64,000 nucleotides of DNA from Tepidibacter hydrothermalis (lineage in GTDB: Bacteria; Bacillota; Clostridia; Peptostreptococcales; Peptostreptococcaceae), in NCBI RefSeq assembly GCF_029542625.1, contig NZ_CP120733.1, positions 2,170,001-2,234,000 on the forward strand, given 5' to 3'. Under the pieces are notes generated by a model. That model worked only from the letters and a program-made list of their open reading frames with translations, did no database searches and had not been told where the DNA came from. This document shows positions 17,737-24,850 of the stretch, piece after piece. The position numbers and the translations under genes are program-made. Each line of letters starts with the position of its first letter. Position 1 is the stretch's first letter.

Positions 17737-18438
17737 TTAAAAAAATATTTGCTTTTTTCTAACATAATAATTATAAAATATGTAATTACCTTTGAAACCA
17801 CAAATTATACCATAAATTGATGCAGGAATAGGTCCAAATCCAATTAATGCCAAAATTAATACAGCTAATGGAGGAATCCATATGCCTTTAGTTAATGCCC
17901 AAATTGGTCCAAAAAAGAATCCTGCCCAATTAAATTTCCCTCTATAAGATTCATTACTTTCATATATTTTAGTAAATTCTTCTTGATAATAAGGTTTAAG
18001 TTTAGAAAAATTAGTATTGCAATTACCATCACCTTCTAAATGCTTTTTAAAGCCACTTAATTTACTTTCATTATTAATTGTAGTTTTAAGCCTAACACCA
18101 CATTTAATACATATTTCTTGGTTTTCATTAGTTTCTGAACCACATTCTTGGCAGTAATTTTTAGCATTAAGTGGTTTCACTCCACATTTCAAACAAATCT
18201 CAGCATTATTCTTAATCTCTGATCCACAATTTCTACAATACTTACATATAGAATTTATATTAAAACTATTAAGTATAGATTTAAGTGTAGTACCACATTT
18301 AATACATATTTCTTGGTTTTCATTAGTTTCTGAACCACATTCTTGGCAGTAATTTTTAGCATTAAGTGGTTTCACTCCACATTTTAAACAAATCTCAGCA
18401 TTATTCTTAATCTCTGATCCACAATTTCTACAATACAT
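17737..18438 (-). CDS. Duplicated zinc-ribbon protein with DUF2628-like C-terminus, 233 aa
   Basis: Four zinc-ribbon units lie in residues 1-125 (YCRNCGSEIKNNAEICLKCG and YCQECGSETNENQEICIKCG, each twice). A linker and a DUF2628-like membrane domain follow (FNWAGFFFGPIWALTKGIW, then a long hydrophobic segment to about residue 220). The protein is probably membrane-bound with cytoplasmic zinc ribbons. The second ribbon pair is a recent DNA duplication. GGAGGCTTGGA precedes the ATG. The molecular role of the family is not known. Confidence 0.8.
   Translation of the reverse strand: MYCRNCGSEIKNNAEICLKCGVKPLNAKNYCQECGSETNENQEICIKCGTTLKSILNSFNINSICKYCRNCGSEIKNNAEICLKCGVKPLNAKNYCQECGSETNENQEICIKCGVRLKTTINNESKLSGFKKHLEGDGNCNTNFSKLKPYYQEEFTKIYESNESYRGKFNWAGFFFGPIWALTKGIWIPPLAVLILALIGFGPIPASIYGIICGFKGNYIFYNYYVRKKQIFF
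18107..18438 (-). repeat. Near-identical internal duplication of about 147 bp
   Basis: The blocks about 18104-18250 and about 18291-18438 differ at only a few bases and encode the two zinc-ribbon pairs. They are separated by about 40 bp encoding the linker LKSILNSFNINSICK. The duplication keeps the reading frame. Confidence 0.85.
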
Positions 18439-18894
18439 TCCAAGCCTCCTGATACTTTTATTTAATGTAAATTCTATTATTCTTGAAGAATAACAGAATT
18501 ATTTTATTTTCAAATCATTTCAATATATATGTAATATCCGCATAATTTTGCAAGATAAATAATATTAATATACATAAGTATAATTTCTAAAATACAAAGT
18601 GAATAATTAACAATTCATCATATTCCTAATGACATCTTTGTTTTAACTGCTAAAACTTCAGATAACTCACAATACATTGTACAATAGATTAAAAATACAC
18701 ATATTATCATATTTACTATGTAGTACTCCCTTAAATAAATTCATTTTTGCACTATGTCGCAAAATTTCATAGGTATATTTTACCACATTATAAGCTAATA
18801 TTAAACATTTTGTATAAATATGTAATACTAAGAAGGATTTTTAATAAAAATCAAGAATTAACTATACCGAAAGAAAATACAGGAGGTTAGAACT
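18439..18894. other. Gene-free AT-rich stretch
   Basis: I see no gene. It holds the upstream region of the zinc-ribbon gene, short AT-rich filler, a repeat box at 18771-18828 and the leader of a broken plus-strand gene (AGGAGGTTAGAACT). Confidence 0.55.
18771..18828 (+). repeat. Cassette repeat copy 15, box only
   Basis: GGTATATTTTACCACATTAT and TTGTATAAATATGTAAT are kept; the hairpin and tail are gone, as in copy 2, whose sequence it most resembles. Confidence 0.75.
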
Positions 18895-18948
18895 ATGAAA
18901 AACACAAAAAGAAGAGTCTTAAGTATTGTTTTATCATTATCACCATGA
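18895..18948 (+). pseudogene. Truncated signal-peptide gene
   Basis: A strong ribosome site (AGGAGGTTAGAACT) and ATG open a frame of only 17 codons, MKNTKRRVLSIVLSLSP, then TGA. This is the start of a typical exported-protein signal peptide with no body after it. The 55 bp that follow show no continuing frame. I read it as the remnant of a plus-strand secreted-protein cassette. Confidence 0.6.
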
Positions 18949-19003
18949 CTACTCTGCCCACTTACACCCCAACGAAATGCACACATACTAAAGTATAGCA
19001 GCA

Positions 19004-19030
19004 ACAAAAAAAGAAGCATTTAGCTTCTCT
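19004..19030 (-). terminator. Terminator of the frameshifted gene
   Basis: GAAGC/GCTTC stem with a five-base loop followed on the minus strand by seven or eight T, about 40 bp beyond the restored stop at 19069. Confidence 0.7.
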
Positions 19031-19068
19031 TCTACATGAATCTTATTTCACTGATTTTTGTTAATATT

Positions 19069-19375
19069 TTACATGTAATTTTCATCTTTGTTTTGCCCTA
19101 TATATTTATTTAATAACGCTTCAATTTTTTCATTATATTCTTCATAAACAATATAACGGTTATCTATTAATTAATTTTGCTCTACCATCTAATTCATCTT
19201 TTCCTATAGTGACTTCAAAAATTAACCAATCATCATCTTCCTCAACAATTTCTTTTTTATATTCAAATTCCTTATCATTTATCATTTCAAAATAATTCGT
19301 TTCCTCATTTAGTTCAAACACATTACACTCATTAAATCTTACATCTCCAATATAGATTGCTCTCATTTTTATCAC
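19069..19375 (-). pseudogene. Small gene broken by a 4-bp duplication
   Basis: The open frame from GTG 19375 (behind GGGAGGAAACAAAA) stops at 19160 after 71 residues (ending GRAKLINR). Just before that stop the DNA reads TTAATTAA. Removing one TTAA restores a frame that continues DNRYIVYEEYNEKIEALLNK to a stop at 19069, giving about 100 residues, followed by a good terminator. The intact protein would be acidic and soluble. The family is not recognised. The break could be real or a sequencing error. Confidence 0.65.
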
Positions 19376-19444
19376 TTTTGTTTCCTCCCTTATTCTAATT
19401 GGATTAACTAATTCTTTTTATTTATATAATTTTTATTCCCAGAT

Positions 19445-19490
19445 TATATTTTACCATAATATAGTATATTTTTATACTTATTGTATACAA
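19445..19490 (+). repeat. Cassette repeat copy 16, box only
   Basis: ATTATATTTTACCATAATAT and TTTTATACTTATTGTATA are kept; the hairpin and tail are replaced by the leader of the next plus-strand gene. The box faces the broken minus-strand gene. Confidence 0.8.
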
Positions 19491-19636
19491 GCTTAATTTA
19501 TTCATTAAAGACTAATTCTAAAGATCTATTTTCTAATAGTATTTTTTTGTATTTATAGTAAAAAACAGCATAGTCATAATTAGAACAAAAAAACATATAT
19601 TATTTAGGATAAATAAAAGAAAGTGGTATTTAAGAG

Positions 19637-20230
19637 ATGAAGAAAATTTTAAAATGGGGGATTATTGTAATTGTAGCTCTATGTGTAATTGGAATAATAG
19701 CTGGAGGAGGTAGTGACGATTCTACAAATAATACTGTTTCTACTGAAACACCGGCTCCACAAGAAGTTGCTGAAAAGGTTGAACCAGATTATATTGTAGA
19801 TTCAGGTATGTATAAAGTGGGTTCAGACGTTCCAGCATGAGAATATATGATTGTAGCTGACGGTATGGCTTATTTTGAATTAGACAAAGATTCAAGTGGG
19901 AATTTTGAAAGTGTTATAACAAATGATAATTTTCAAGTAAATAGATATATTCAAATGAACGATGGAGAATATTTGAAATTAAAAAACTGTAAACTATATG
20001 CAGTTGATAAAGCTCCTGAATTAGGATCAAAAGAAATGTATAAAGTTGGATATGATTTACAATCAGGAGAATATAAAGTTACAACAGAAGGCATGGGTTA
20101 CTATGAAGTTTCAAAAAATTCTAGAGGAAACTTAATGAATATAGTTGCAAATGATAATTTTGAAGGTGAAACTTATATAACAGTACCAGATGGTCAATAT
20201 TTAAAACTTACTAATGCTTCAATAAAATAA
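19637..20230 (+). pseudogene. Anchored two-repeat protein interrupted by TGA
   Basis: The frame from ATG 19637 has an N-terminal membrane anchor (about residues 7-24) and a proline/threonine-rich linker. After residue 67 a TGA (19838-19840) interrupts it, and the same frame continues to 20230. The two halves hold matching modules: GMYKVGSDVPA-stop-EYMIV and EMYKVGYDLQSGEYKV, each ending in a YLKL strand. The second copy shows the stop replaces GGA or similar (glycine). An intact product would have about 197 residues and be surface-exposed. Confidence 0.8.
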
Positions 20231-20236
20231 TGAAAT

Positions 20237-20264
20237 AAAAGAGCAGATCTTCTGCTCTTTTATT
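20237..20264 (+). terminator. Terminator of the interrupted gene
   Basis: AAAAGAGCAGA/TCTGCTCTTTT stem with almost no loop, then TATTTTT, directly after the TAA. Confidence 0.85.
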
Positions 20265-20266
20265 TT

Positions 20267-20315
20267 TACTGTTTTTTGTGTTTATATAGTTTGCCTTCTA
20301 TTAGTGTTTTTGAAA
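20267..20315 (+). repeat. Cassette repeat copy 17, tail only; last in array
   Basis: ACTGTTTTTTGTGTTTATAT then AGTTTGCCTTCTATTAGTG and TTTTTGAAAA match the tail of copies 10 and 11. I find no further copy from here to 64,000. Confidence 0.8.
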
Positions 20316-20399
20316 ATATCTCTATCCTAATAGTAGAAGAAAATTTAAAACTATTCTATCTATATAATTGTATTTTTTTATATTTTATACAAATATTTC

Positions 20400-20428
20400 T
20401 TGTTTCGAGAAATTAAACAAAGTATAAT
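20400..20428 (+). promoter_or_regulatory. Promoter of the second SLH gene
   Basis: TTGTTT and TATAAT with a 17-base spacer, 38 bp ahead of the SLH start. Confidence 0.7.
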
Positions 20429-20466
20429 TTATTTATATTAATAAAAATATATGGAGGAATTTAAAA

Positions 20467-21645
20467 ATGAAAACAAAAAAACATATTAGTAAACTATTAA
20501 GTTTATTATTAATACTAGGATTGTTAAATACAAATTCTATTTATGCTCAAAACATAAAAATAAAAGATATAGATACTCATTGGGCTAAAGGATATATAGA
20601 AAAATTGATTAATTTAGGATATATAAATGGATATTCCGATGGAACGTTTAGACCTGAAAACAATATAACAATAGCAGAATTCACAAAATTAGTTGTAGTA
20701 GAAACTTTAGGAAAAGATATATCAACAAATAATACAAATGATTGGTACGATAATTATATAAAAGAAGCAAAAAAATTAAATATAATAAAAAATGGAGAGT
20801 TTAAGAATTATGATAGAAATATTACAAGACAAGAAATAGCAAGAATGATTGTAAGGGCTGCAAATTTAAATGTATCAACAGGAAATACAAGTTTTATAGA
20901 TGATAAACAAATATCAAATGAATTCAAAGGATTTGTTAAAAAAGCAGTAGAAGAAGGATTTGTAAGTGGTTATCCAAATAAAACATTTAAACCAAATAAT
21001 AATGCTACAAGAGCAGAATCTACTAAAATATTAAATATTTTAGTAAATAAAAATGGTAATAATATTAAAGATATATCTTCATTAAAAAATAGTAAAATTA
21101 ATACAATAATACAAAAAGGAAGTAAATTAAAGTTATTTGATGACAATGGAAGATATAACAATGAAGTTCTTGAAACTATTTGTATAATAAATAAAAAAGA
21201 TTTACCAATGAAGATTTCTGATAAATTTATAATTGAAGATATTTCTTTAATTTATGAAAATACAGGTATTGATAAACTTTATGGAAATCCAGAAGATTAT
21301 GTTTTATATGTAAAAGTCAGAGCTTTAAAAGATGATTTAAATCCTCTATATTGGTTAACATCAGGTGAAATAAAAAATAAAGAATATATAAGAAGTAATT
21401 TTATACATTTAGATGATAAAACATATTTTGAAAAGAAAAAAAAATATCCTGATTTTCTAGGTAGAGATGAATCCCCAGATAGAAAAGATGGTTTAATTAT
21501 AAATAAGAATGAAACAGGAACAATAATGAATTTAGGAGAAGCTACTGGAACAACAAATTTTAATAATTCTGATTATATTTTTATATGTGATATTTCTAGT
21601 AAAGAAAAAATTGGTTTAGCAATTAAAAATCCATTAAAAAAATAG
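20467..21645 (+). CDS. SLH-domain surface protein, 392 aa
   Basis: A signal peptide (about residues 1-27, ending IYA-Q) precedes three S-layer homology modules at about 32-80, 88-135 and 143-195. Key motifs are HWAKGYIEKLINLGYINGYS, DGTFRPENNITIAEF and SGYPNKTFKPNNNATRAES. The C-terminal 195 residues are lysine-rich and unrecognised. TGGAGGAATTTAAAA precedes the ATG. It is expected to be bound to secondary cell-wall polymer. It follows the last repeat tail and ends at its own terminator. Confidence 0.85.
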   Translation: MKTKKHISKLLSLLLILGLLNTNSIYAQNIKIKDIDTHWAKGYIEKLINLGYINGYSDGTFRPENNITIAEFTKLVVVETLGKDISTNNTNDWYDNYIKEAKKLNIIKNGEFKNYDRNITRQEIARMIVRAANLNVSTGNTSFIDDKQISNEFKGFVKKAVEEGFVSGYPNKTFKPNNNATRAESTKILNILVNKNGNNIKDISSLKNSKINTIIQKGSKLKLFDDNGRYNNEVLETICIINKKDLPMKISDKFIIEDISLIYENTGIDKLYGNPEDYVLYVKVRALKDDLNPLYWLTSGEIKNKEYIRSNFIHLDDKTYFEKKKKYPDFLGRDESPDRKDGLIINKNETGTIMNLGEATGTTNFNNSDYIFICDISSKEKIGLAIKNPLKK

Positions 21646-21672
21646 AAAAACGCAAAGTTATTTACACACTCT

Positions 21673-21711
21673 AAAAATTAGCCATATTTTTTATTAATAT
21701 GGCTAATTTTA
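21673..21711 (+). terminator. Terminator of the second SLH gene
   Basis: AAAATTAGCCATA/TATGGCTAATTTT stem, T-rich after, about 30 bp beyond the stop. Confidence 0.85.
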
Positions 21712-21897
21712 TTTTCATTGATTATTCATACCGTATTTTACTACAACACCATATATGTACACTATTTTACATTATTGTCTAAAAAATCTGTTCTTGTCAT
21801 ACACTTCTTTTGTGCTACGAAAGAGGATTTAATTCATAAATATCGAATATTAGTTCTGTAACAATTATATAAAATAGTATCTAAAGGAGGTCTCATA

Positions 21898-22116
21898 TTG
21901 AAAAAACTTAATAACATATCATCTATAATACTATGCTTTCTACTAATGCTATTATTTACAGCTTGTGGATCTACAGAAGCTAACAACTCTACAAATGAGT
22001 TTAAAAAAGCTAATACCAAAATTGAAAACATTCTCCACAATAATAAAATCTGCCATATCAGTTATCCCAACCATGGCAGATTTCAATTAATCCTATCTAT
22101 TCAGTTCTTTAACTAA
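21898..22116 (+). pseudogene. Shortened lipoprotein gene
   Basis: A TTG start behind AAAGGAGG opens a lipoprotein signal with lipobox LFTAC (cysteine 23), then GSTEANNSTNEFKKANTK. From about residue 47 the frame runs into a terminator-like hairpin (22046-22083), so the last 25 codons are unlikely to be native sequence. I read it as a lipoprotein gene that has lost its body. It might still make a small lipopeptide. Confidence 0.55.
22046..22083 (+). terminator. Terminator-like hairpin
   Basis: AAATCTGCCAT/ATGGCAGATTT, a perfect 11-bp stem around a 16-base loop, lying inside the end of the shortened lipoprotein frame. Confidence 0.65.
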
Positions 22117-22240
22117 AACTTCTTTTCCTTCAAATGCTATTCCGAGCTGTAGTATATTTTTTATTCCTCTATCTACTAATTCCTGTCTATAATTTCTATC
22201 TTTTATTTAAGCTATAGCTTTATCAGCTGCTATCTCACGA
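22093..22240 (-). pseudogene. C-terminal remnant of an AAA/PD-(D/E)XK nuclease-like protein
   Basis: A minus-strand frame without a start reads EIAADKAIA, an in-frame TAA, then IKDRNYRQELVDRG and IKNILQLGIAFEGKEVLVKE to a stop at 22093. This is the characteristic end of the AAA-ATPase-like/PD-(D/E)XK (DUF1703-type) family as I know it; full proteins exceed 500 residues. Only the last 45 or so residues survive, with a stop where glutamine is expected. It directly follows the Fic gene. Confidence 0.7.
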
Positions 22241-22253
22241 GTTTTTACTCTTT

Positions 22254-22988
22254 TTATATTAATCTTAAATACAAATCTAAAGTTCTATTTACTTCTTCGA
22301 CTACTAATTCTATAAAATCATCATTCTGATTTGTTGTATGTGCTTTATCAAGAGCATTATAGTATTTTATTCTATTTTCATTTCTTATTACTATAGGAGG
22401 ATATCCATTTTTCATAAGTTCTAGATTTAATAAAAGTCTTGATGTTCTTCCATTGCCATCTATAAAAGGATGTATTCCTACGAATATAATATGAAGAAGT
22501 GCTGCTCTTTGTATTGGATGCAATGTTTGAGATTCATTATTATACCAATCTATTAATCTTTCCATCTCTTCTTTAATAAGCATTGGTTCTGGTGGTTCAT
22601 GCTTTGCTCCTGCAATAATTACCTTTTGATCTCTATATACTCCTGCATATTCATCGTCTATTGCTTTTAAAACAAGTCTATGAATATTCTTTATCTGCCA
22701 CTCACAAAATGGTTCATTCTTTCTTACTATATCTTCTACATAAAGTATTGCTTCCTTATGATTCACTACTTCAAGATGCTCTCTTAGACTTTTACCTCCA
22801 ACTGTTATACCTTCTAAAACAACTTTAGTTTCTTGTAAGGTTAGTGTATTTCCTTCTATCGCATTTGAGTTATATGTCCACTCTAAAAGCAGATTTTCTC
22901 TTATACTTTTTAATGTATATTTAGGTAATGGTCTCTTGCTATCTAATATATTCTTTTTTTCATCTATACTTTTAAACATATATTTCAC
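22254..22988 (-). CDS. Fic family protein, class II
   Basis: Fic proteins usually transfer AMP from ATP to hydroxyl groups of target proteins. The catalytic motif HPFIDGNGRTSRLL (about residues 173-186) is intact. An N-terminal inhibitory helix SNAIEGN (about 41-47) identifies the class II, self-inhibited type, where the glutamate blocks ATP. The length of 244 residues is normal for the short form without a C-terminal winged helix. It stands divergent to the recombinase across a 170-bp gap. The target is unknown; roles as a toxin or regulator are possible. Confidence 0.9.
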   Translation of the reverse strand: MKYMFKSIDEKKNILDSKRPLPKYTLKSIRENLLLEWTYNSNAIEGNTLTLQETKVVLEGITVGGKSLREHLEVVNHKEAILYVEDIVRKNEPFCEWQIKNIHRLVLKAIDDEYAGVYRDQKVIIAGAKHEPPEPMLIKEEMERLIDWYNNESQTLHPIQRAALLHIIFVGIHPFIDGNGRTSRLLLNLELMKNGYPPIVIRNENRIKYYNALDKAHTTNQNDDFIELVVEEVNRTLDLYLRLI

Positions 22989-23039
22989 CTCATTTTTTTA
23001 CTTGTAACTAAATAAATTTTTATACTTTCAATTTTATCA

Positions 23040-23117
23040 TATAGCTTAATATGTAGATATATACAATTTATATTAAAGCTATATCAATATAAATTAAGTT
23101 TCACTTTATGATATAAT
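23040..23117 (+). promoter_or_regulatory. Divergent control region of the recombinase
   Basis: ATAGCTTAATAT (from 23041) and ATATTAAAGCTAT (ending near 23082) form an imperfect inverted repeat. At 23109-23117 TGATATAAT is an extended -10 for the recombinase. The inverted repeat could be an operator for either divergent gene; this is inference. Confidence 0.5.
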
Positions 23118-23158
23118 AAATTTCAATATAGTATATATAGATTAGAAAGGAGCTTATT

Positions 23159-24787
23159 ATGAAAGCTGCAATTTATTCTCGTAAATCTGTTTTTACTGGT
23201 AAAGGCGAATCCGTTGAAAACCAGGTACAAATGTGTAAAGAACATGCTGCAAAGCATCTAGATATTACTGAATTTACAATATATGAAGATGAAGGCTTTT
23301 CTGGAGGTAATACAAATAGACCTAAGTTTCAAGAACTTGTTCAAGATATTAAAAAGAAAAAATTCGATGTACTTATTTGTTATAGATTGGACCGTATTAG
23401 TAGAAATGTAGCTGACTTTTCTTCTACTCTAGAATTATTACAAGATTACAATATAAGTTTTGTATCTATAAAAGAACAATTTGATACTTCTACTCCTATT
23501 GGTAAGGCTATGGTTTATATAGCTTCTGTTTTTGCTCAGCTTGAGAGAGAAACTATAGCAGAAAGAATTCGTGATAATATGATGGAACTTGCTAAAACAG
23601 GTCGTTGGCTTGGAGGACAAACTTCCTTAGGATTTAAAAGTCAACAAATTACTTATTTGGATTCTGAATTTAAAGAACGATCTATGTCAAAGCTTATTCC
23701 AATTAAAGATGAACTAGATAGAGTAAAACTCATATTTGATAAATACATCCAAGGTGGATCTATCCATATGGTACTCAAATACCTTCTTGCAAATAACATA
23801 AAAGGAAAAAATGGTGGAGATTTCGCTTCTATGTCTGTAAATGATATACTTCGCAACCCTGTTTATGTAGAATCTAATGACGATGTATTCGAATATTTAA
23901 AAGAAAAAGGAATGTTGGTCTGTGGTAACCCTAATGGCAATGGAATCCTTACATATAATAAATGTAATTCTAAATCTAAACAAAGAGATATGAGCAAATG
24001 GATAGCAGCTGTTTCTAAGCATAAAGGTGTAATATCTGCTAATGATTGGCTTGAGGTACAAAGAAAACTAGATAAGAATTCAAAAAAAGAAAATCCAAGA
24101 CAAGGTACATCTAGAAAATCCCTACTCAGCGGTATTTTAAAATGCGCTAAATGTGGTGCTCCTATGAGAATTAGTTATGGCAGACCTAGAAAAGATACTG
24201 GTGAAAGAATCTACTACTATATGTGTACTATGAAAGCCCATAGCGCTAAAAGTAGATGTGATAATCCAAACGTTAGAGGAGATAGATTAGAAAAACTTGT
24301 AATTGACCATATTAAAAACTTAAATACAGATATAATTATGAAAGAATTAGAAAAATATCAAAAAGAAACAGAATCTACTCAAACACCTTCTATAATTGGT
24401 AATATCAAAAAAGACATTGAAGAGAAACAAAAACATATGGATTCTTTATTAAATCAATTGGCAAAAATAGATTCTAACTCTGTAGCTTCTGAATTTATTA
24501 TTTCTAAAATAGATAATCTTGGAAAAGAAATCAAAGAATTAGAAATGAAATTGACTAATAATAAAAATGAAAAAAAGAAAGCTTCCACTAATATAATAAA
24601 TACCACTCTTATCCTAGATACTATTAAAGAGTTTAATTCATTCTTTGATAATGTAGACTCTTTAAATAATGATGAAAATATAATAATGAAGAAAAGATAT
24701 TTGTTAGAAACTCTAGTAGATAGAATTACATGGGATGGGGAAACAAATAATATTCAGGTTGATTTATGGGGGGCTAAAAAAAAATAG
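23159..24787 (+). CDS. Large serine recombinase, 542 aa
   Basis: It breaks and rejoins DNA at att sites through a serine-DNA bond. The N-terminal resolvase domain (about 1-150) has YSRKS with the expected nucleophile serine 10, then GFSGGNTNRPKFQEL, YRLDRISRN and QLERETIAERI. A recombinase domain (about 160-300), a zinc ribbon (CAKCGAPM, then C-x(n)-RC at about 333-375) and a coiled-coil region (about 400-480) follow, the normal order for large serine integrases. AGAAAGGAG precedes the ATG. The gene ends just beside the truncated FAD-oxidoreductase gene, as expected of an element integrase next to its attachment site. It may be the integrase of the whole island. Confidence 0.93.
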   Translation: MKAAIYSRKSVFTGKGESVENQVQMCKEHAAKHLDITEFTIYEDEGFSGGNTNRPKFQELVQDIKKKKFDVLICYRLDRISRNVADFSSTLELLQDYNISFVSIKEQFDTSTPIGKAMVYIASVFAQLERETIAERIRDNMMELAKTGRWLGGQTSLGFKSQQITYLDSEFKERSMSKLIPIKDELDRVKLIFDKYIQGGSIHMVLKYLLANNIKGKNGGDFASMSVNDILRNPVYVESNDDVFEYLKEKGMLVCGNPNGNGILTYNKCNSKSKQRDMSKWIAAVSKHKGVISANDWLEVQRKLDKNSKKENPRQGTSRKSLLSGILKCAKCGAPMRISYGRPRKDTGERIYYYMCTMKAHSAKSRCDNPNVRGDRLEKLVIDHIKNLNTDIIMKELEKYQKETESTQTPSIIGNIKKDIEEKQKHMDSLLNQLAKIDSNSVASEFIISKIDNLGKEIKELEMKLTNNKNEKKKASTNIINTTLILDTIKEFNSFFDNVDSLNNDENIIMKKRYLLETLVDRITWDGETNNIQVDLWGAKKK

Positions 24788-24850
24788 TTCCCTCAGTTCC
24801 ATATCATGCCAAAAAGTCGCAATACTATCAGTCGTGCATGCTTATGACCT
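24788..24850. other. Predicted island end (attL/attR)
   Basis: Between the recombinase stop (24787) and about 24,835 the sequence changes from element to host: the oxidoreductase frame is lost after the residues GHKHA, where CATGCACGACTG lies on the minus strand. The crossover should be near 24,825-24,845. The exact core cannot be set without the other end or an empty site. Confidence 0.6.

Noticed and set aside
19838-19840. TGA as a selenocysteine or readthrough codon
   Set aside because: The second module shows glycine at this place and no selenocysteine insertion hairpin is evident; a nonsense change is simpler.
801-20315. The regularly recurring repeats as a CRISPR array
   Set aside because: The repeats are 90-135 bp, imperfect and separated by 0.5-2 kb of coding DNA, with no cas genes; CRISPR repeats are short, near-identical and spaced by 25-50 bp.
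21720-21840. A further cassette-repeat copy near GTATTTTACTACAACACC
   Set aside because: Only about ten bases match the box and neither hairpin nor tail follows.
23159-24787. The recombinase as a prophage integrase with phage genes nearby
   Set aside because: No capsid, portal, terminase or tail gene is seen in the 24 kb beside it; a prophage remnant remains possible only outside the window.
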